A stretch of 64,000 bases of DNA from Symbiodinium natans (lineage: Eukaryota > Sar > Dinophyceae > Suessiales > Symbiodiniaceae). The first letter of the stretch is position 1. Every line of letters begins with the position of its first letter. The notes under the pieces are model-generated. The model was not told where the DNA came from and did not search any database. It saw nothing but the letters and a program-made list of their open reading frames with translations. The translations under genes were made by a program, and so were the position numbers. Of this stretch, positions 39,493 to 51,184 are shown one piece after another. The stretch is from the NCBI GenBank assembly GCA_905221605.1, contig CAJNDS010002714.1, forward strand, positions 241,216-305,215, written 5' to 3'.

Positions 39493-39597
39493 TCCCTAAA
39501 CCCTCAACCCTGAACCCTAAGCCCTAAACCCTAAACCCTGAACCCTGAACCCTGAACCCTATAAACCCTGAACCCTAAACAAGATGAGAACCCTAAA
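39493..39597 (-). repeat. Interstitial telomere-like tract, left arm of an inverted pair
   Basis: CCCTAAA/CCCTGAA units with one CCCTATAAACCC interruption near 39557-39567. The right arm at 39691-39744 carries the same units in reverse complement, including the interruption. Confidence 0.85.
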
Positions 39598-39690
39598 TCG
39601 CCACCTTAGGCCCTGAATTCGGGGTCCCAAGCTTACACAAGGCTTGGGCGCCCTGGGCTCGGCTTAGCCTCCGCCACCGATGCCCCTTTC

Positions 39691-39744
39691 AGGGTTTAGG
39701 GTTAGGGTTTATAGGGTTCAGGGTTCAGGGTTTAGGGTTTAGGG
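39691..39744 (+). repeat. Interstitial telomere-like tract, right arm of an inverted pair
   Basis: TTTAGGG/TTCAGGG units with a GGGTTTATAGGG interruption, matching the left arm in reverse orientation about 110 bases away. Confidence 0.85.
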
Positions 39745-40496
39745 ATACTGACCCTTATTAAGTTATGTTAAATCTGAGTCAGGTACTTCTGACTTGTGAT
39801 TTCTGGTTGGAACGAAGTGGTGTTCTGCCCACGTCCTTGGTAAGGTCCTAAGATCCAGTGCTTCAATGTATGCTCGAACTTGTTGGGTTGGGAAGACGCG
39901 GAGTGACATCGAGCTCGCCACCAGGGGTCTGATCTCGTCATGTCCCAGATTTGGGGAGCACAGGCGGAGCGGAGCCTGGTGCATGTATCTGCAAGCTGGT
40001 GTTTGTCAAGGCAGCCTTCCTTTTGGGGGGGCGGCTTTAGCATCTGTTGATAAACAGCCAGGTGACTCACTTCACCGCCTCAACTTGCGCGTGTGCCAGA
40101 GTCGCTAGAGCACCTCGATGCTGCAAGCGCAAGGGAAGTGTACGGCGATCTTCCGAAAAATCACTACAGTAGTGTTTGGAAAGCGCAACGCGCCATCGTG
40201 TAGGTAGGTATAGCCAACAAATAAGCCCGTGATGAACATGGATACATCAAAAGCACTATGAAGCATGTATGGAGACATACTTATGGTACATGCACTAATT
40301 CTTTCATCGCAGGGCAACTCTCTACGCGTAGCCTTCTTTTTGCTTTGAGTGGATGTGGTGGCTGTCCTGCGATGATATGGTTCGGCAGAGGGTCAAACTC
40401 GGAGACTGACATGGCGTGTTTGGAGGCAGCCCTCGGCAAATTGGGGATCGCAGGGTATGTCAATCTTGCTTGTTGCCACAGTTTCTTATATAAATA

Positions 40497-40530
40497 CATA
40501 CTATATATGTATATATATATATATATATTA
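40497..40530. repeat. (TA)n microsatellite
   Basis: TATATATGTATATATA-type run of about 34 bases. Confidence 0.9.
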
Positions 40531-41139
40531 GCGTCTGCAGGTGCCAAGTATTTGCTGATTTTTCGCCTCAGGTGACGACGGTTGCGAGTCATGATTGGGG
40601 GTTTCTCGAGGATGGCTAGCCCGACAAGAAAGATCACGGATTGTCTCCAACGACGTGCAACATGCATTGAGTGGACCCCGATCTAGACTCATCCATCGAT
40701 CGCTGCCTCCGGCGAGACCTGATTGGTGTTTGCTCAAAAGCTCAATAACGGCGGGGTCATCGTCTCCAATGACCGAGCAGCATTAATTGAGTCGACTCTG
40801 ACTCTGATCTACAGTGCGCTAAAGCGAGACCTGGCTCTGCGACATAGCTTCCGGTAGCGCTTCGTCTTAGGTTGCTTTGTTTGAGAGCCAGGTCTTGGAG
40901 TCTTGGATCGCGATCATGCTTAACCGATCCAGAGAGTGCAGCTTTTCATCGGCCCTTCTGGCCGTTGAGGCTCCATTCAGGCAATCTTGAAGAGATTGTC
41001 TGAGGTGGGCTTTGTCGACTGTAAAGGTTTGTAAAGAGGGTGCAGAGTGGGCGGCTTACGAGCTCGATGGCGCCTTAGCCACAACTACACCACCTTCTCG
41101 CCGGTAGTTCGTGTTGGCTTTGCTGTTCAGGGTTTGGGC

Positions 41140-41158
41140 GGGGGGGGGGGGGGGGGGG
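41140..41158 (+). repeat. Poly-G run
   Basis: About 19 consecutive G. Confidence 0.9.
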
Positions 41159-44100
41159 CGGGAGGTTTGGGGTTTCCTCTCTCCCACTTTTGGGCGGTAG
41201 CTTTTGGGGATTTTTGGGGTTATTTGGTTACGGGCGGGCAGGTTTAGGGTTGAGGGTTCATGGGGGTTGGGGGAGAGGAACCCGGGGTCACATATTCATG
41301 CCGTGTGCAAGTAAAAGCCTCCAGAAACGAAGTAAGCTGCAAGCTTGATTTCGAGAGTGCCGCTGGGGCTCAGGCCGTCTGCACCCGTCTCTCTAGAGCT
41401 GCTCGAAGTTCTCTGAGGGGGCGGAGCCCTCGCAAGGAGTTTGGCACTCTTTCTATCAAAACTCCCATACTTAATGACAAGCATGCTCAGGTTGTTCTGC
41501 GACGTGATGCTAACACACCTGATTCACCTCGAATGGTACTGCAGACCTGCCTGTCCGAAATCCCTGAATTCACTTTTGAACGTTCCTAACTTTGGACAGT
41601 CATTTCTTGACTAGTTTCCTACCGTACTTCGTCATTGTGCCTTGACTGCGTTACAGTTCTGTAAGGGTATTTGAGGGCTTAAGCCATCAAATCCAAGACG
41701 CAACTGGCCGAACTCCAGATCTTTTGAAGGAGGAAGGAGTGGCAGCCTTCGCATCGCTGGCACTGAGACTTGCGATGCAATTCCCTCGTCTGAATACCTT
41801 GCGTGTGACTTTGCGTGACGGCAGCGGCTGCTTGACGACCATCAAGCTCCTGTTAACTGTTGTTGCCGCAGCAGCATCTGCGCGGCACGGATGACGTGTT
41901 GAAAGAAATTGCTTCCGGGTCCAGGTGTGTTCCGAGATTGCCAGCTCGTTGTGCGTCGAACCCATGACTAGCCCATAGTTGTATGGAAGTGTTTGGACGA
42001 CGTTGTGAACCCATGAGCTTGGTTTTCAATGGTGTGAGGCTCTTGGCAGCCAGCTTTTCAGCATGAGTGTCCCGGTTACTCGTTCAGGAAGCCTTGCGTC
42101 CTTGCTTGCCAGGTTCTCTCAGTCCTACGTTGACACGAGCGCCCGTGAACTGTATCGCTGCGATCGTGAGATCATGCGACCTTCCGGGGGTCACGTGTGG
42201 TGACCAGATCCACAGCATCCAGGTAAGTTTGAGAGGCAGCATAATTCTCAGCTTTCACATGATTAGAGTTTTGAGAACTCGCAGACTGTGATGTACCGGT
42301 CCAGCTGGAAGAGGAACGGAAGCAGCTGTAGCCAGTCCTGGTTAGCCCGGTCATGCTCCTTGACATGGTATGGGTTCGTAAAGGCGCATTTCGGCGGGTT
42401 CAGATGAGGAAAGAGAAGCAAGTTGCATTAGGGCTGCCAGAGCGCTGGCGCGTCCCGTCCAGGACGAATGAAACGCAAGCTCTCCTAAACTACGCCCAGC
42501 TTAGGCCTCTAGGGACCGTGCCAGAATTGGAGTGCTCGGTTTGAAGAGGTACATGCTGGAAATGCTCATGCGTCCATATCCTCGGCGGCAGATCTTGGTC
42601 ACAGAGGATGTGCACTTGGCGAGGTGCACGAAGCTTCCAGGTCCATGTTGACGATGGTAGAGGCCAAGTTTGAGGCAAAGGTAGCAAAAGTGGGTGGGTA
42701 GAGGGGTAGTGGCAGTGTTGCGAGGTTTAGGGTCACGCGGTCACGTGGAGGCTAATGGAGAGTATAACGAAGCGAGAGTCATTATCGGGCGACTGATGCT
42801 GAGGTCGGACATTGCAGAGGAAACAGTTTTGCAATTGAATTGAAGGACCGGAGAACCCCACATGTCCATGCTTTTCTTGGCTGCGCGGATGGGGAGGGAG
42901 GGGAGGGCGCGGTGATGGTGACGTGCCGTGATCGGCGCGCGGATGTATCTGCACATATTTATCAGTATGTCTGTGCGTGTGCCTATTACAACTCGAAATG
43001 CCGCAAATCAATCAGAGCTTACATGATTCCGAGCAAGCAGGAGTGACAAACATCCTCGAGAGGTGCGTTGAGTCAAAGCGCCAAACGCCGAACCATACCG
43101 AACCTCAACCGAACCCCAAGTGTTTGCTCACTTCACGGCCAACTCGGCCTTCAGGGAAGCGGACAATTATTGCCACGTGCGGTCGGCGAAGTGGCTAAAC
43201 GAGGCAGGGCCCCAGAAACCGAAGTGCATTGGAGGGCCTGCGGACGAGTAGGTTGGGGTGGCGGCTAGCGTCCGCAGTAGTTCATCAAGCCTCATTGCGA
43301 GTAAATCCTTCACCCCAGCGTGGGATCTGAGACGAAGCAGAAGCTGGCTTACATTGTTAAGTTATGGTTGATTGGCAGAGATCGTGGGGAAGAGGTACTG
43401 ATGATTTGGGGGTCATAGGGTTGAATTGCCTTAGCTGCAGAACTTGCAGCATGGCCAGTGGGAACCTAAAGGTGCATCTAGGTTGAATCACCCAGGGTTC
43501 GCGGAGGAAGGCAAACACCCATGGGCCGCGACCCGTCAACGCTTCTGAGTTGCACTTGTAACACTGTGGGGGGAGAGCACATGTTGGCTGCAGGAGTTGC
43601 TGAAAAGCGGCCCAGACGGAGTCCTTGCCAGCGAGGCTTCCGAGAAGATGAGTGTGACTTCCTTAAGGGGCTCTGCTTCTCAGGTGCTTCTTAGGCGCTT
43701 CTTAGATCTTCTTAGGGGCTTGATCCTCGGCAAGTGTACAGGTCCGGAGGTTTGGAACCGCGCCGGCCTCCCATAAGCCATAAGTTCTTTCCTGTACCTC
43801 GACATGCGCAAGGGCTTGCAACAGTCGAGCTGCAAGCTCTATCAACTGCACTGACGGAGCTTTAAAGACAAAAAATCGCCTGGCATATGCGCAGACATGG
43901 CGCATACCTGTTTTGTCATCGCAGTTGCTTAGTGCAGAACACTCACGACTCATGCCTGCCGGCATGGAAGGCCCTTCTGTCCGTCGAGTTTGACTTCGAG
44001 CCCATCATGCGGGAACTTCCCAAGGTGTAACAGATCGGATAGCTTTGTGATTTTTGCCTGCAGGTCCCGCGGCTGCCTCCAGATCGGCCCAGCATCCAAA

Positions 44101-45050
44101 AAACATCAGAAAGTCCCAGTCATCAACTCAAGCCCCCGTGGCCTCGATTCCCTTGTTGCGGCATTGTAGGTTCCGAAGAACTCATGATAACTCATGTACA
44201 AGTGGGTCAGACAGAGGAGTAGGTGAATAGGTTCTTCAGACGATTCTGACCAAGCACGGGGTTGCGCATCGACAGTCCAGAACTGCGCAAGCCGATGATT
44301 TGCCCAAATAAGCAAGAGTTTGTGCGAGTTTGTCCAACGTTATGTCTCCTGGTGAACCTCCCCTTGGGCAGGGCGTCCAGAGGGCGTTTGCTGCACGCTG
44401 AGCCGGCGCTGTACCTCTCTGAAGTCTCAACCTCCAATCCTTCAAATCCCTGCAGCCTTCAGGCCGTATGCATAGCATCGTATAGTGCGATTTCACAGGC
44501 GGCACATAGGCCACACTCCCATGCAGTACAGCCGGGTACGACTGGAAGGCGCTCATTGTGCGACTGTTAGCTCCTCTTGCCAAGGCTTAGTGAAACGCTT
44601 AGTGGCTAAGCACTATACATACCTTGAGGGTTGGACGCCAAGACCTTCAGAAAGAGGTAGCGCAAGAAAGGGAACAAAAGCTGCACGCGCGATGTGCCCC
44701 TCGGGAAACGTAGACGCTTCATGTCGAGAAGCCTGCGACATAGCTGGGTTCATAGTTCCCATACACGGTCTCATGTAACTGGCTGCGAGGGGGCACGGAG
44801 TTGTTCACGAACAGTTTTGGGGATGCAGCCTTCAATCATTCCTGAATGCATGGCAGAAGGGTTCTTGTTGAAAGAGTTGGGGTACCAAAATCGTCGCCCT
44901 AGCGTCTGCGAAGCATCCACAAAGCGTCCGCGAGTGTCGCTCGGTAGCTGTAGCTGCGGAAGCCTGCGTGTTGGCATCAGACCGTCTCGCATGATCGCGC
45001 ACGGTCGCTTGTCGGCATCCGCAAGCCACCTGGGGGCACCAGAAGACTCG

Positions 45051-45473
45051 TCACGACTCGTCATCGGGGATCTCTTGCGACGATTGGTAGCTCGCACACT
45101 TGCCCAACAATTTTCCCAGGCCGATTGCCCTGGCATGCAGCCCCCACCAATGGCCGAGCCCGGCTCCCATATAGCTCGGGGTACGTTTGCCGTCGTTTGC
45201 GCCTCGCTGCGATGCGGACGGCCCAATCCGGGTGGTTGTCCACGCCGTCATGCGGGCGTCCATCTTGGGCCACGGGCTGACGAGGGTGGCGTCAACGGCA
45301 AGTTGTGCCCCATGCCAAAGCGGCAGGCCGTTACAAACGACTTCGATGCGCCACGGATCGTGGACCGGCACATCGATGTTCATGGCGGCCAGCGCGACGT
45401 CGTTGCCCGCGTCCGAGTTCGCGTCCCGCCACGCCGGCCTCTGGCACGCGAGTGGGACGCGAACTACTGGTAG
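45051..45473 (-). pseudogene. Decayed retroelement fragment, C-terminal domain of a dinoflagellate-type LINE protein
   Basis: Read on the minus strand, one frame gives DPWRIEVVCNGLPLWHGAQL then AVDATLVSPW. A second frame overlapping from about 45273 gives RKRRQTYPELYGSRAR. I recall this order (RIEVxxNGLPLxxGxQLAVDxTLVS, then RRKxxTYPEL) from the C-terminal part of abundant dinoflagellate reverse-transcriptase proteins; the acidic residues suggest a nuclease-like fold, which is inference. The frame change marks it as dead. Continuation to 44771 is open in a third minus frame but not recognisable. The opposite-strand frame 44694-45473 is its shadow. Confidence 0.6.
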
Positions 45474-46294
45474 GCTGGTGTCAGCAACTCGCTGCCGTCA
45501 GCAACTCGCAGCGTGTGGTGGGGGTTTGGCAGGGCTGGGTCAATGGCGGTTTGGCGGGGTCACAGAGGTTAAGTGCTTGCAGCGGCCGTCGCAAGTCCTC
45601 AATAAGCCGCTCGAGTGCGCCGACTACAGGTGGGCCTAGGAGCAGCGTCAGCAGGACCTGCAAAGGAGCCGCGAGATAATGACCCTAATTCTGCACCGCA
45701 ATTGCGGAGAGCAGCTTAGCGAGGGAAATGATGTGTGGTTGTCACGGCCCAACCCAATCTCGAAAGCGGTGGAGCGAGGGGGACAACTGCACGGACGAGG
45801 CGAAAGCGCGTTCCACATGCGCGACACCAGCGGCAGGTTCTTGCACGGGCAGCAAAGGCCGTGCGAGCAGGGCAGCTACCGTATGGGGCCACAAGGCGCC
45901 GATCACGGGATGCGCACGCCACACACAGCGGGCCACAGGACGCAGAAGGAGCAATTCGGGCAGTTTCACGCGTCGTGTACTCGGAACCTTTTTTTCCGCG
46001 ACCGCGTGTTGCTGCCTTGTCGCCCGCTCATCGTGCTCTTATGCGTTCACACAGGCTGGGCCCCATGCCGGCGCATGGCTCACGGCCATCCCAAGTGACC
46101 CCCACACTACGCTCTCCCCGGTGATGATGCAGATCGCACTGAGGCGATGCCTTCGCCTGTCACTTCCGCTGGCCGCGCGGCGTTGCGGCGGGCATGGCGG
46201 GCAGTCCATCCCGGGGTGTGGCCGCTTCGTCGATGAGCACGGTGACCTGGTTTGCTGTCGCACGCGCGGCTGTCGGCCCTGAGGGCCAGGTGGT
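45474..46294. other. GC-rich sequence without assignable frame
   Basis: Long frames occur on both strands because of high GC content. None shows a family pattern. Probably retroelement debris given its neighbours. Confidence 0.4.
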
Positions 46295-46918
46295 TTGTTT
46301 TGCCGCAGCCGTAGCTGGCAGTACCACCAAGGGACCGTCAGCACCTGCTCGTCGTGTAGGGCGACCCCGTTGGCAGGAGTGCTTTGCTGCGACGCAAGCA
46401 CTGAGCACGGTGGGGCCGCAAACCGCGGGGGGGCGTGCTGTGCACGGCCGAGCGGCGCAAACGAGCCACCTACCCCGAGATCGCACAGGATAGGGCGCAA
46501 CAGCTCTGCGTGCTCCCCGCCACAGCGCAAGAAACCTTACTGCAGGTGTTCTTGGGACAGCAAGCGGCATCAGATCTGGAGCAGCGCCTATCCCGTGCTA
46601 GGTCTGTTGGAGCCGCCCGCCCACCCGTACGACGGCGTACGCGTCGGCGAAGCGGCGAACCCCGGCCCGCCAGATGACGTTGCAAACCGCCGCGACCGCA
46701 CGCTGCATGCCCTGGCCCAAATGGGACTCCTCCCGCCCACAGCGCCTCTAGCCTCGGATGCGGAGACGCTTTCCGACACCCTTAGTGCACACGCCATTGG
46801 CATCGCCACGTGGGGGCCCCCTCACGGCCGAGGCGCCAGCGTTTCCGCCAGCACTCCAGGAGACGCGCCCCCAACAGCGCCCGGCCAAACGACGCCAGGT
46901 CCAGCGGCCCCGAACTAG
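46295..46918 (+). pseudogene. Retroelement N-terminal fragment with GEAANPGP motif
   Basis: An open frame whose middle reads HPYDGVRVGEAANPGPP (motif at 46640-46672) followed by RDRTLHALAQMGLLPP and then a Pro/Ala/Thr-rich tail. The same RVGEAxxPGP string occurs at 51518-51547 in the nearly intact retrotransposon, so I read this as the N-terminal part of a related element. No reverse-transcriptase motif follows. Residues before about 46560 are probably not part of the original frame. Confidence 0.5.
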
Positions 46919-47008
46919 CCACACGGGGCCGCCCCACTTGGCTTTGCCGCTGCCCGCCTGGGCGGCCGGAAGGGTGCAGAAACTCCTGGTTGTACGTTCC
47001 CTTGTTGC

Positions 47009-47455
47009 ATGCGGCTGTGGGCACGCTTTCCTCCGAAATCACATCAGCATGGGCACAGCACCCGCTCTGCGGCGAGCGCTGGTGCCGACTGGTTCGCGCA
47101 CTCGCCGGCGCGGCGGCGCTACTTGTCGAAAGGCTGGCTGCCCTGCTGTACGCGTTGGCGGAAGCCGAGGAATCCGAGGACGCCACCCCTGCAAGCGCCG
47201 AAGCGTCGGGGGGACAACTCAGCCTGCCTCCCTTTCAGCCGCGCACTGGCATGCCTCGTGGATCGCGAAGGCTATGCACCGGCGCTGACCCAGGCGGCAT
47301 TGCTCGAGGCGTACGGAGGCCACGCCGTTGCAGTCGAGGCCGCAGCGCTTTCTGAGACTTTTCGCGCTGGCAGCGTAGCGCGGCCCGCCGACGACCACGC
47401 CGCGCCCCCGCCGCAGGGCACGTGTGCGACGCGCCGAGGCCACGCAGGGGCATGA
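47009..47455 (+). pseudogene. Possible coding relic, family unknown
   Basis: The second half of the frame, about 47240-47375, reads ALACLVDREGYAPAL, then TQAALLEAYGGHAVAVEAAA and LSETFRAG. This has a protein-like composition distinct from the Arg/Pro-rich frames around it. No family recognised; it may belong to the retroelement debris. The start is not resolvable. Confidence 0.25.
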
Positions 47456-48635
47456 CCGCCCTGTCATGCAGTGACTTGAAGCTCTCCTGACACCTGGCGA
47501 GGCCGCTGCGTTGCCGTTGCTTGCTGTTGCGGGCGCCCACGGCCTATTGGGCATCCTGGGCTGATGCGCTCAAGGTCATCGCCCATCGCGAGCCCGCGTT
47601 TGCTGAGGGGCTTCTCGATCGGGACTGTGCTACCTCACTGTAGTAAATTTCACCAAGCCTCTTTGCATGTGCGTGAACAAGTGCAACCAGGCCTGCCAAA
47701 GCTCTCAGGCTGAAGCCGCGTTCAGGGCGTTCGCGCAACCAAAAATGTTGAATCAAGCGTGCTGCGGACGCGATAATAACACGCAGCAGTGTTTACAGTT
47801 TACATCGCGAGAGAGTCGAACTGGTCAGCTCATCCAGTCACTGCAACGCGCGCTGTAACACAAGCCAGACTCGGATTGCAGACCTGTGAAGGCCAGGCGA
47901 CGCAGGACTCGGGCTTTGAGAGGGGTGGGGGACATTGTGTCCCTGTAGCATCAAGATGAATGTTGGAGGTCAGCCTCAACAAGCAAGTCATCAAGAACTC
48001 AAGCAAAGGATATGCCGATGCAAAGGCAGCTGCCAAGGTAGTTTCTGCCCCGATGCGCCCGACTCAGACACGGAATCTTCTCCTCAAACACCTCAAGTTC
48101 TGGTGTCGCTGCCGGATGTGGTGTCACGAGCTCACGATGTCATTGTTCAGCGCCCTGAAACCCTGAGATGTTTCTGGTTGAGCCCTTGTCGCAGGGCCTT
48201 CTTGATCTTTTGGACGGATGTCCAGCAGGTTACTCGTCTGCTGACAGCAGATCATATCAGTGCGTTCGAAAAACTTGTGGGGCCGGCAGCGAACCCCAAA
48301 TGACGCAAATTTACAATGCTAATTTTCGGCGCTGGAAACACCGGGGTATTGTGTCTTGCAAAGCTGGCGCGTTGCGATTTATACTGTTCTACTGTCAAAG
48401 CTTACAGGCCCAGCTGTCCCGCCTTGGCCCCTATGTTGCAGCTGCTTTGTAGCTGGCGTTGTTTGTCAAGCCCGCAAAGTCATGGTTCCGCTGCGTTTGC
48501 GCTGACAGGCGTCGTTGATGGTCCTCGACTGCCTTCGTGGCATGGTTGGCTTTGAAACTCGGATATGCATCGCCGGAGTCTGTAAAGCGGCGGAACTTCT
48601 AGTTTTTGGCGGACGCCGGCGCGATGTCCCACGAC
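47456..48635. other. No recognisable gene
   Basis: Short overlapping frames on both strands, no motif and no notable repeat. Confidence 0.45.
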
Positions 48636-48868
48636 TCCCCTCGAAACTTCGTCGAAACTTCCTCGAAACCTCCTCGAAACCTCCTCGAAACTTCCTCGAA
48701 ACTTCCTCTTCCTGGTCCTTTCACCGGCCTCCTTGGATGCTCCTCGACGAAGCCACCCCGAGACTTCCTCCAAACCTCCTCGAAACCTCCTCGAAACCTC
48801 CTCGAAACTTCCTCGAAACTCCTTCGAAACCTCCTCCAAACCTCCTCGAAACTTCCTCGGAACTCTGG
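48636..48868. repeat. 11-bp minisatellite CTCGAAACYTC, two blocks
   Basis: About six units at 48636-48708 and about ten at 48766-48868, separated by an unrelated ~58-bp insert. Because 11 is not a multiple of three, each strand encodes the same 11-residue repeat in all three frames (SSKPPRNFLET on +, EVSRRFRGGFE-like on -). Confidence 0.85.
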
Positions 48869-49567
48869 GTGGCTGCCGAGGAGCGACAACGCAAGCTTGG
48901 CAGAATAGGTGAGAATTTTGACGCCAAAGGCCGCCAGCAGCGCTAAGCCAGCCAAGGCGCCCCAACCCTTGTGAGAGAAAAAAAACGGGTCCCGAATTGA
49001 CTGGCCTCCGCGCCTATCGTGTTTTGGTTTGCTGCGTTGAGAGAGGTTGTTGCATCCAAACTCGCTTGCGCCGCTTTTGCCGAACAACATGTAGATGGCT
49101 TCAAAGAAACAAGTTGTCTTTTTATCGTCATAGCACTGATCGAGCGCAACGTGCAGAAAGGAATGTTCTCTTCGAGTTACATGCGTGCTGCAATTTGTAG
49201 AACCTACCTCCAAGATGCGGACGTATGCGTATGGCAAACATAGGAAAAGCAAAACCTCATCCAAAGTTTGTGGCAGCCTTCCGAAGGCGAGCCGAACCTT
49301 GACAAAGGTCCCTGCCCCGCAAACAATTCAGGCGCGCCAAAACCTTCCCAAACCCGTAGCAAAAAAACCTGCTCCAAAGTATCTTGGGCCCAAAGACCTG
49401 CTCTTGCGGGCCTAAGAAAAACAGCGAACCGAAAGGGCTAGGGGCCCTGGTTTGGACTGTTGTTGGTCAAAAACACCGTAGAATCACAGACCGACTGAGC
49501 CTTGGATGTCCCGCGCGTCTCAGAAATCAAGTTGCGGGGGCAGCGATGAATGAACTATGATTCCACC
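48869..49567. other. No recognisable gene
   Basis: Contains a Lys/Pro-rich + frame near 49185-49415 without family resemblance. Confidence 0.4.
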
Positions 49568-49690
49568 TGATGATGCGCGGAAAGCAAGAAGTACCGGGTG
49601 TGCATTCCCACGCGTGCAAACCATTCACTACGATTTCCTTTGATGATGCGTGCAAAGCAAAAAGTACCGGGTGTGCGTTCCGACGCACGC
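49568..49690 (+). repeat. Diverged tandem duplication, about 73-bp period
   Basis: TGATGATGCGCGGAAAGCAA at 49568 is repeated as TGATGATGCGTGCAAAGCAA at about 49641, each followed by GAAGTACCGGGTGTGC or AAAGTACCGGGTGTGC. Confidence 0.75.
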
Positions 49691-49924
49691 TAAACCTTCA
49701 AACGCGAAGTCCGGCAGTGCGTCCTAACACCTGCCAACTTACACCTAGTTGGCAAGTTCCGCATGCCCGAAAGTTAAGCCTACGGGTGAAATTTACTACC
49801 TCACTGTCGGGCTCTGGCTATGATGTGCCCGAGTGGTCAACGCTTGCTAGGTCTGACCCGCCCCCACCCGCCGAGGAGGTCGGCCTCGAGGTTTCCAAGG
49901 GTTGGCAGCGGGAAGCCTAGGGCG

Positions 49925-50145
49925 GTTGATGACTTTTGTCGCAGGGCCTTGCGCAGCGAGCTCGATGAGGCGTCGGTCGCGCTGCTGGATTTGCAGTCGG
50001 GCCCATGCGCTGCTCGCTTTTTCTTTGCTCGGCCCACCTCGCCTGAGCTGCAGCTTGAGTCGTCGATATTCCGTGTTTTGCTTCTGCGCCGGCTTCGCCT
50101 GCCGCTTCCGCTAGCTGCAGCTGCTTGCCGATGCCGTCGCGCTAT
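49925..50145 (+). pseudogene. Retroelement fragment (reverse-transcriptase protein, post-RT region)
   Basis: The frame reads SGPCAARFFFARPTSPELQ, then SSIFRVLLLRRLRLPLPL and CRCRR. The SGPxAxR...PTSPE...FRVLLLRRLRLPLPL...CRCRR order is a segment I recall from dinoflagellate LINE proteins, lying before the domain represented by the minus-strand fragment at 45051-45473. The expected GDH-containing continuation is absent, so the piece is truncated near 50145. Confidence 0.55.
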
Positions 50146-51184
50146 CCTCCGCCGCCGAGCCGAGGCGGCTACCGATGGCCTTGGAGGCTTACCTTGTCGT
50201 TCTCGACATTGAAGGCGGTGCTCGCCCGCTGCCGTGCCCGGGCTGCGCCCCCATCATCCCGCGCTGCCAGCACGCCTGCCTTCGCACTCCGATGGTCAGC
50301 AATCCTTTCCGTTGCAGCTGCCAGGTCCTTCGCAGCCAGCCTTCTTGCTTTGCCCCTGGTCGGGACCTCCTACCTCGATGGGGATGCGCCGCTCCTCCAA
50401 TCTTTGTAGACTCGTCCGAGGGTCCTCCCCTTGCCAGCCGCTTGGCCATAGTCGTCTGCCCGCCCCCCACTCTCGCCCCCCGATCACGTAGGTATCTGCG
50501 ATGCCACCTGCACTGGGACCGCGATGAACGTTGGGCAAAACGGCGTGCTAAAAAAAATGCAGCCACTTTGGCATGCCCCGTCGACCCCAGCGCGTCGACC
50601 CCAGCGACGGCGCCGAGGTGCCCATCGGTGACCTGCTGGTGGAGCCGCTGTAGGTGCCGACCCGGTTGGCAGCTTGGTCAGGATCCATCTTGGCAGAGGG
50701 TGGACACTCGTGGGTTTTGCAGATATACTTCTTCAAATACCGGTTCATGCGGCCCTCGATTAAACCAAAGAGGCCTATGACTCCACCGCGTTGCACGCAC
50801 CAGGCAGCTGTAACAGGCAAAGCTTGACCGATGCACGTCAGAAAGAGGCCCGAGCCGTCGGCGGCCTGACAATCGAGGGCACGTGCTTAATTATCTTCGC
50901 AGTCTTGCAAGCCACCTAAACTTAAAAAAAAAAACCTTAACCCAAATGAATTAAACTTAGAACTTACAACCATACACCTGTCACCACACGTGTGAAAATT
51001 GCAGTTGGGTTGTGGTGTTTTGGACCTCATGATGGATTGTGTTGTGTTTTTGACTCTTTGTCCATACAGACCATAAGATCGACGATGACATCCTTGGCTG
51101 AGGGTTTAAGGCTTCGACGGCAAGATTCGAGGAAAGGCTTGAGCCAAGGAAAGGCTGCTCGTCCCGAGGTTCACACAGTGAGCC
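50146..51184. other. No recognisable gene; 5' flank of the retrotransposon
   Basis: Overlapping frames on both strands. The 5' boundary of the element, and thus its 5' untranslated region, cannot be placed without a second copy. Confidence 0.4.

Larger units (their letters stand above)
37959..44770. other. No recognisable gene
   Basis: About 6.8 kb of short overlapping frames. It contains telomere-like tracts around 39493-39748, a TA repeat at 40497, a poly-G run at 41140 and diverged short duplications near 40640-40800. Confidence 0.5.

Noticed and set aside
44694-45473. 259-codon + strand frame
   Set aside because: It is the opposite strand of the decayed retroelement fragment, which explains the lack of stops. 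Its own residues show no family pattern.
49826-49850. GCCCGAGTGGTCAACGC, resembling the D-arm of a Ser or Leu tRNA
   Set aside because: No matching acceptor stem, anticodon arm or T-arm (GGTTCGAAT) follows within the needed distance.
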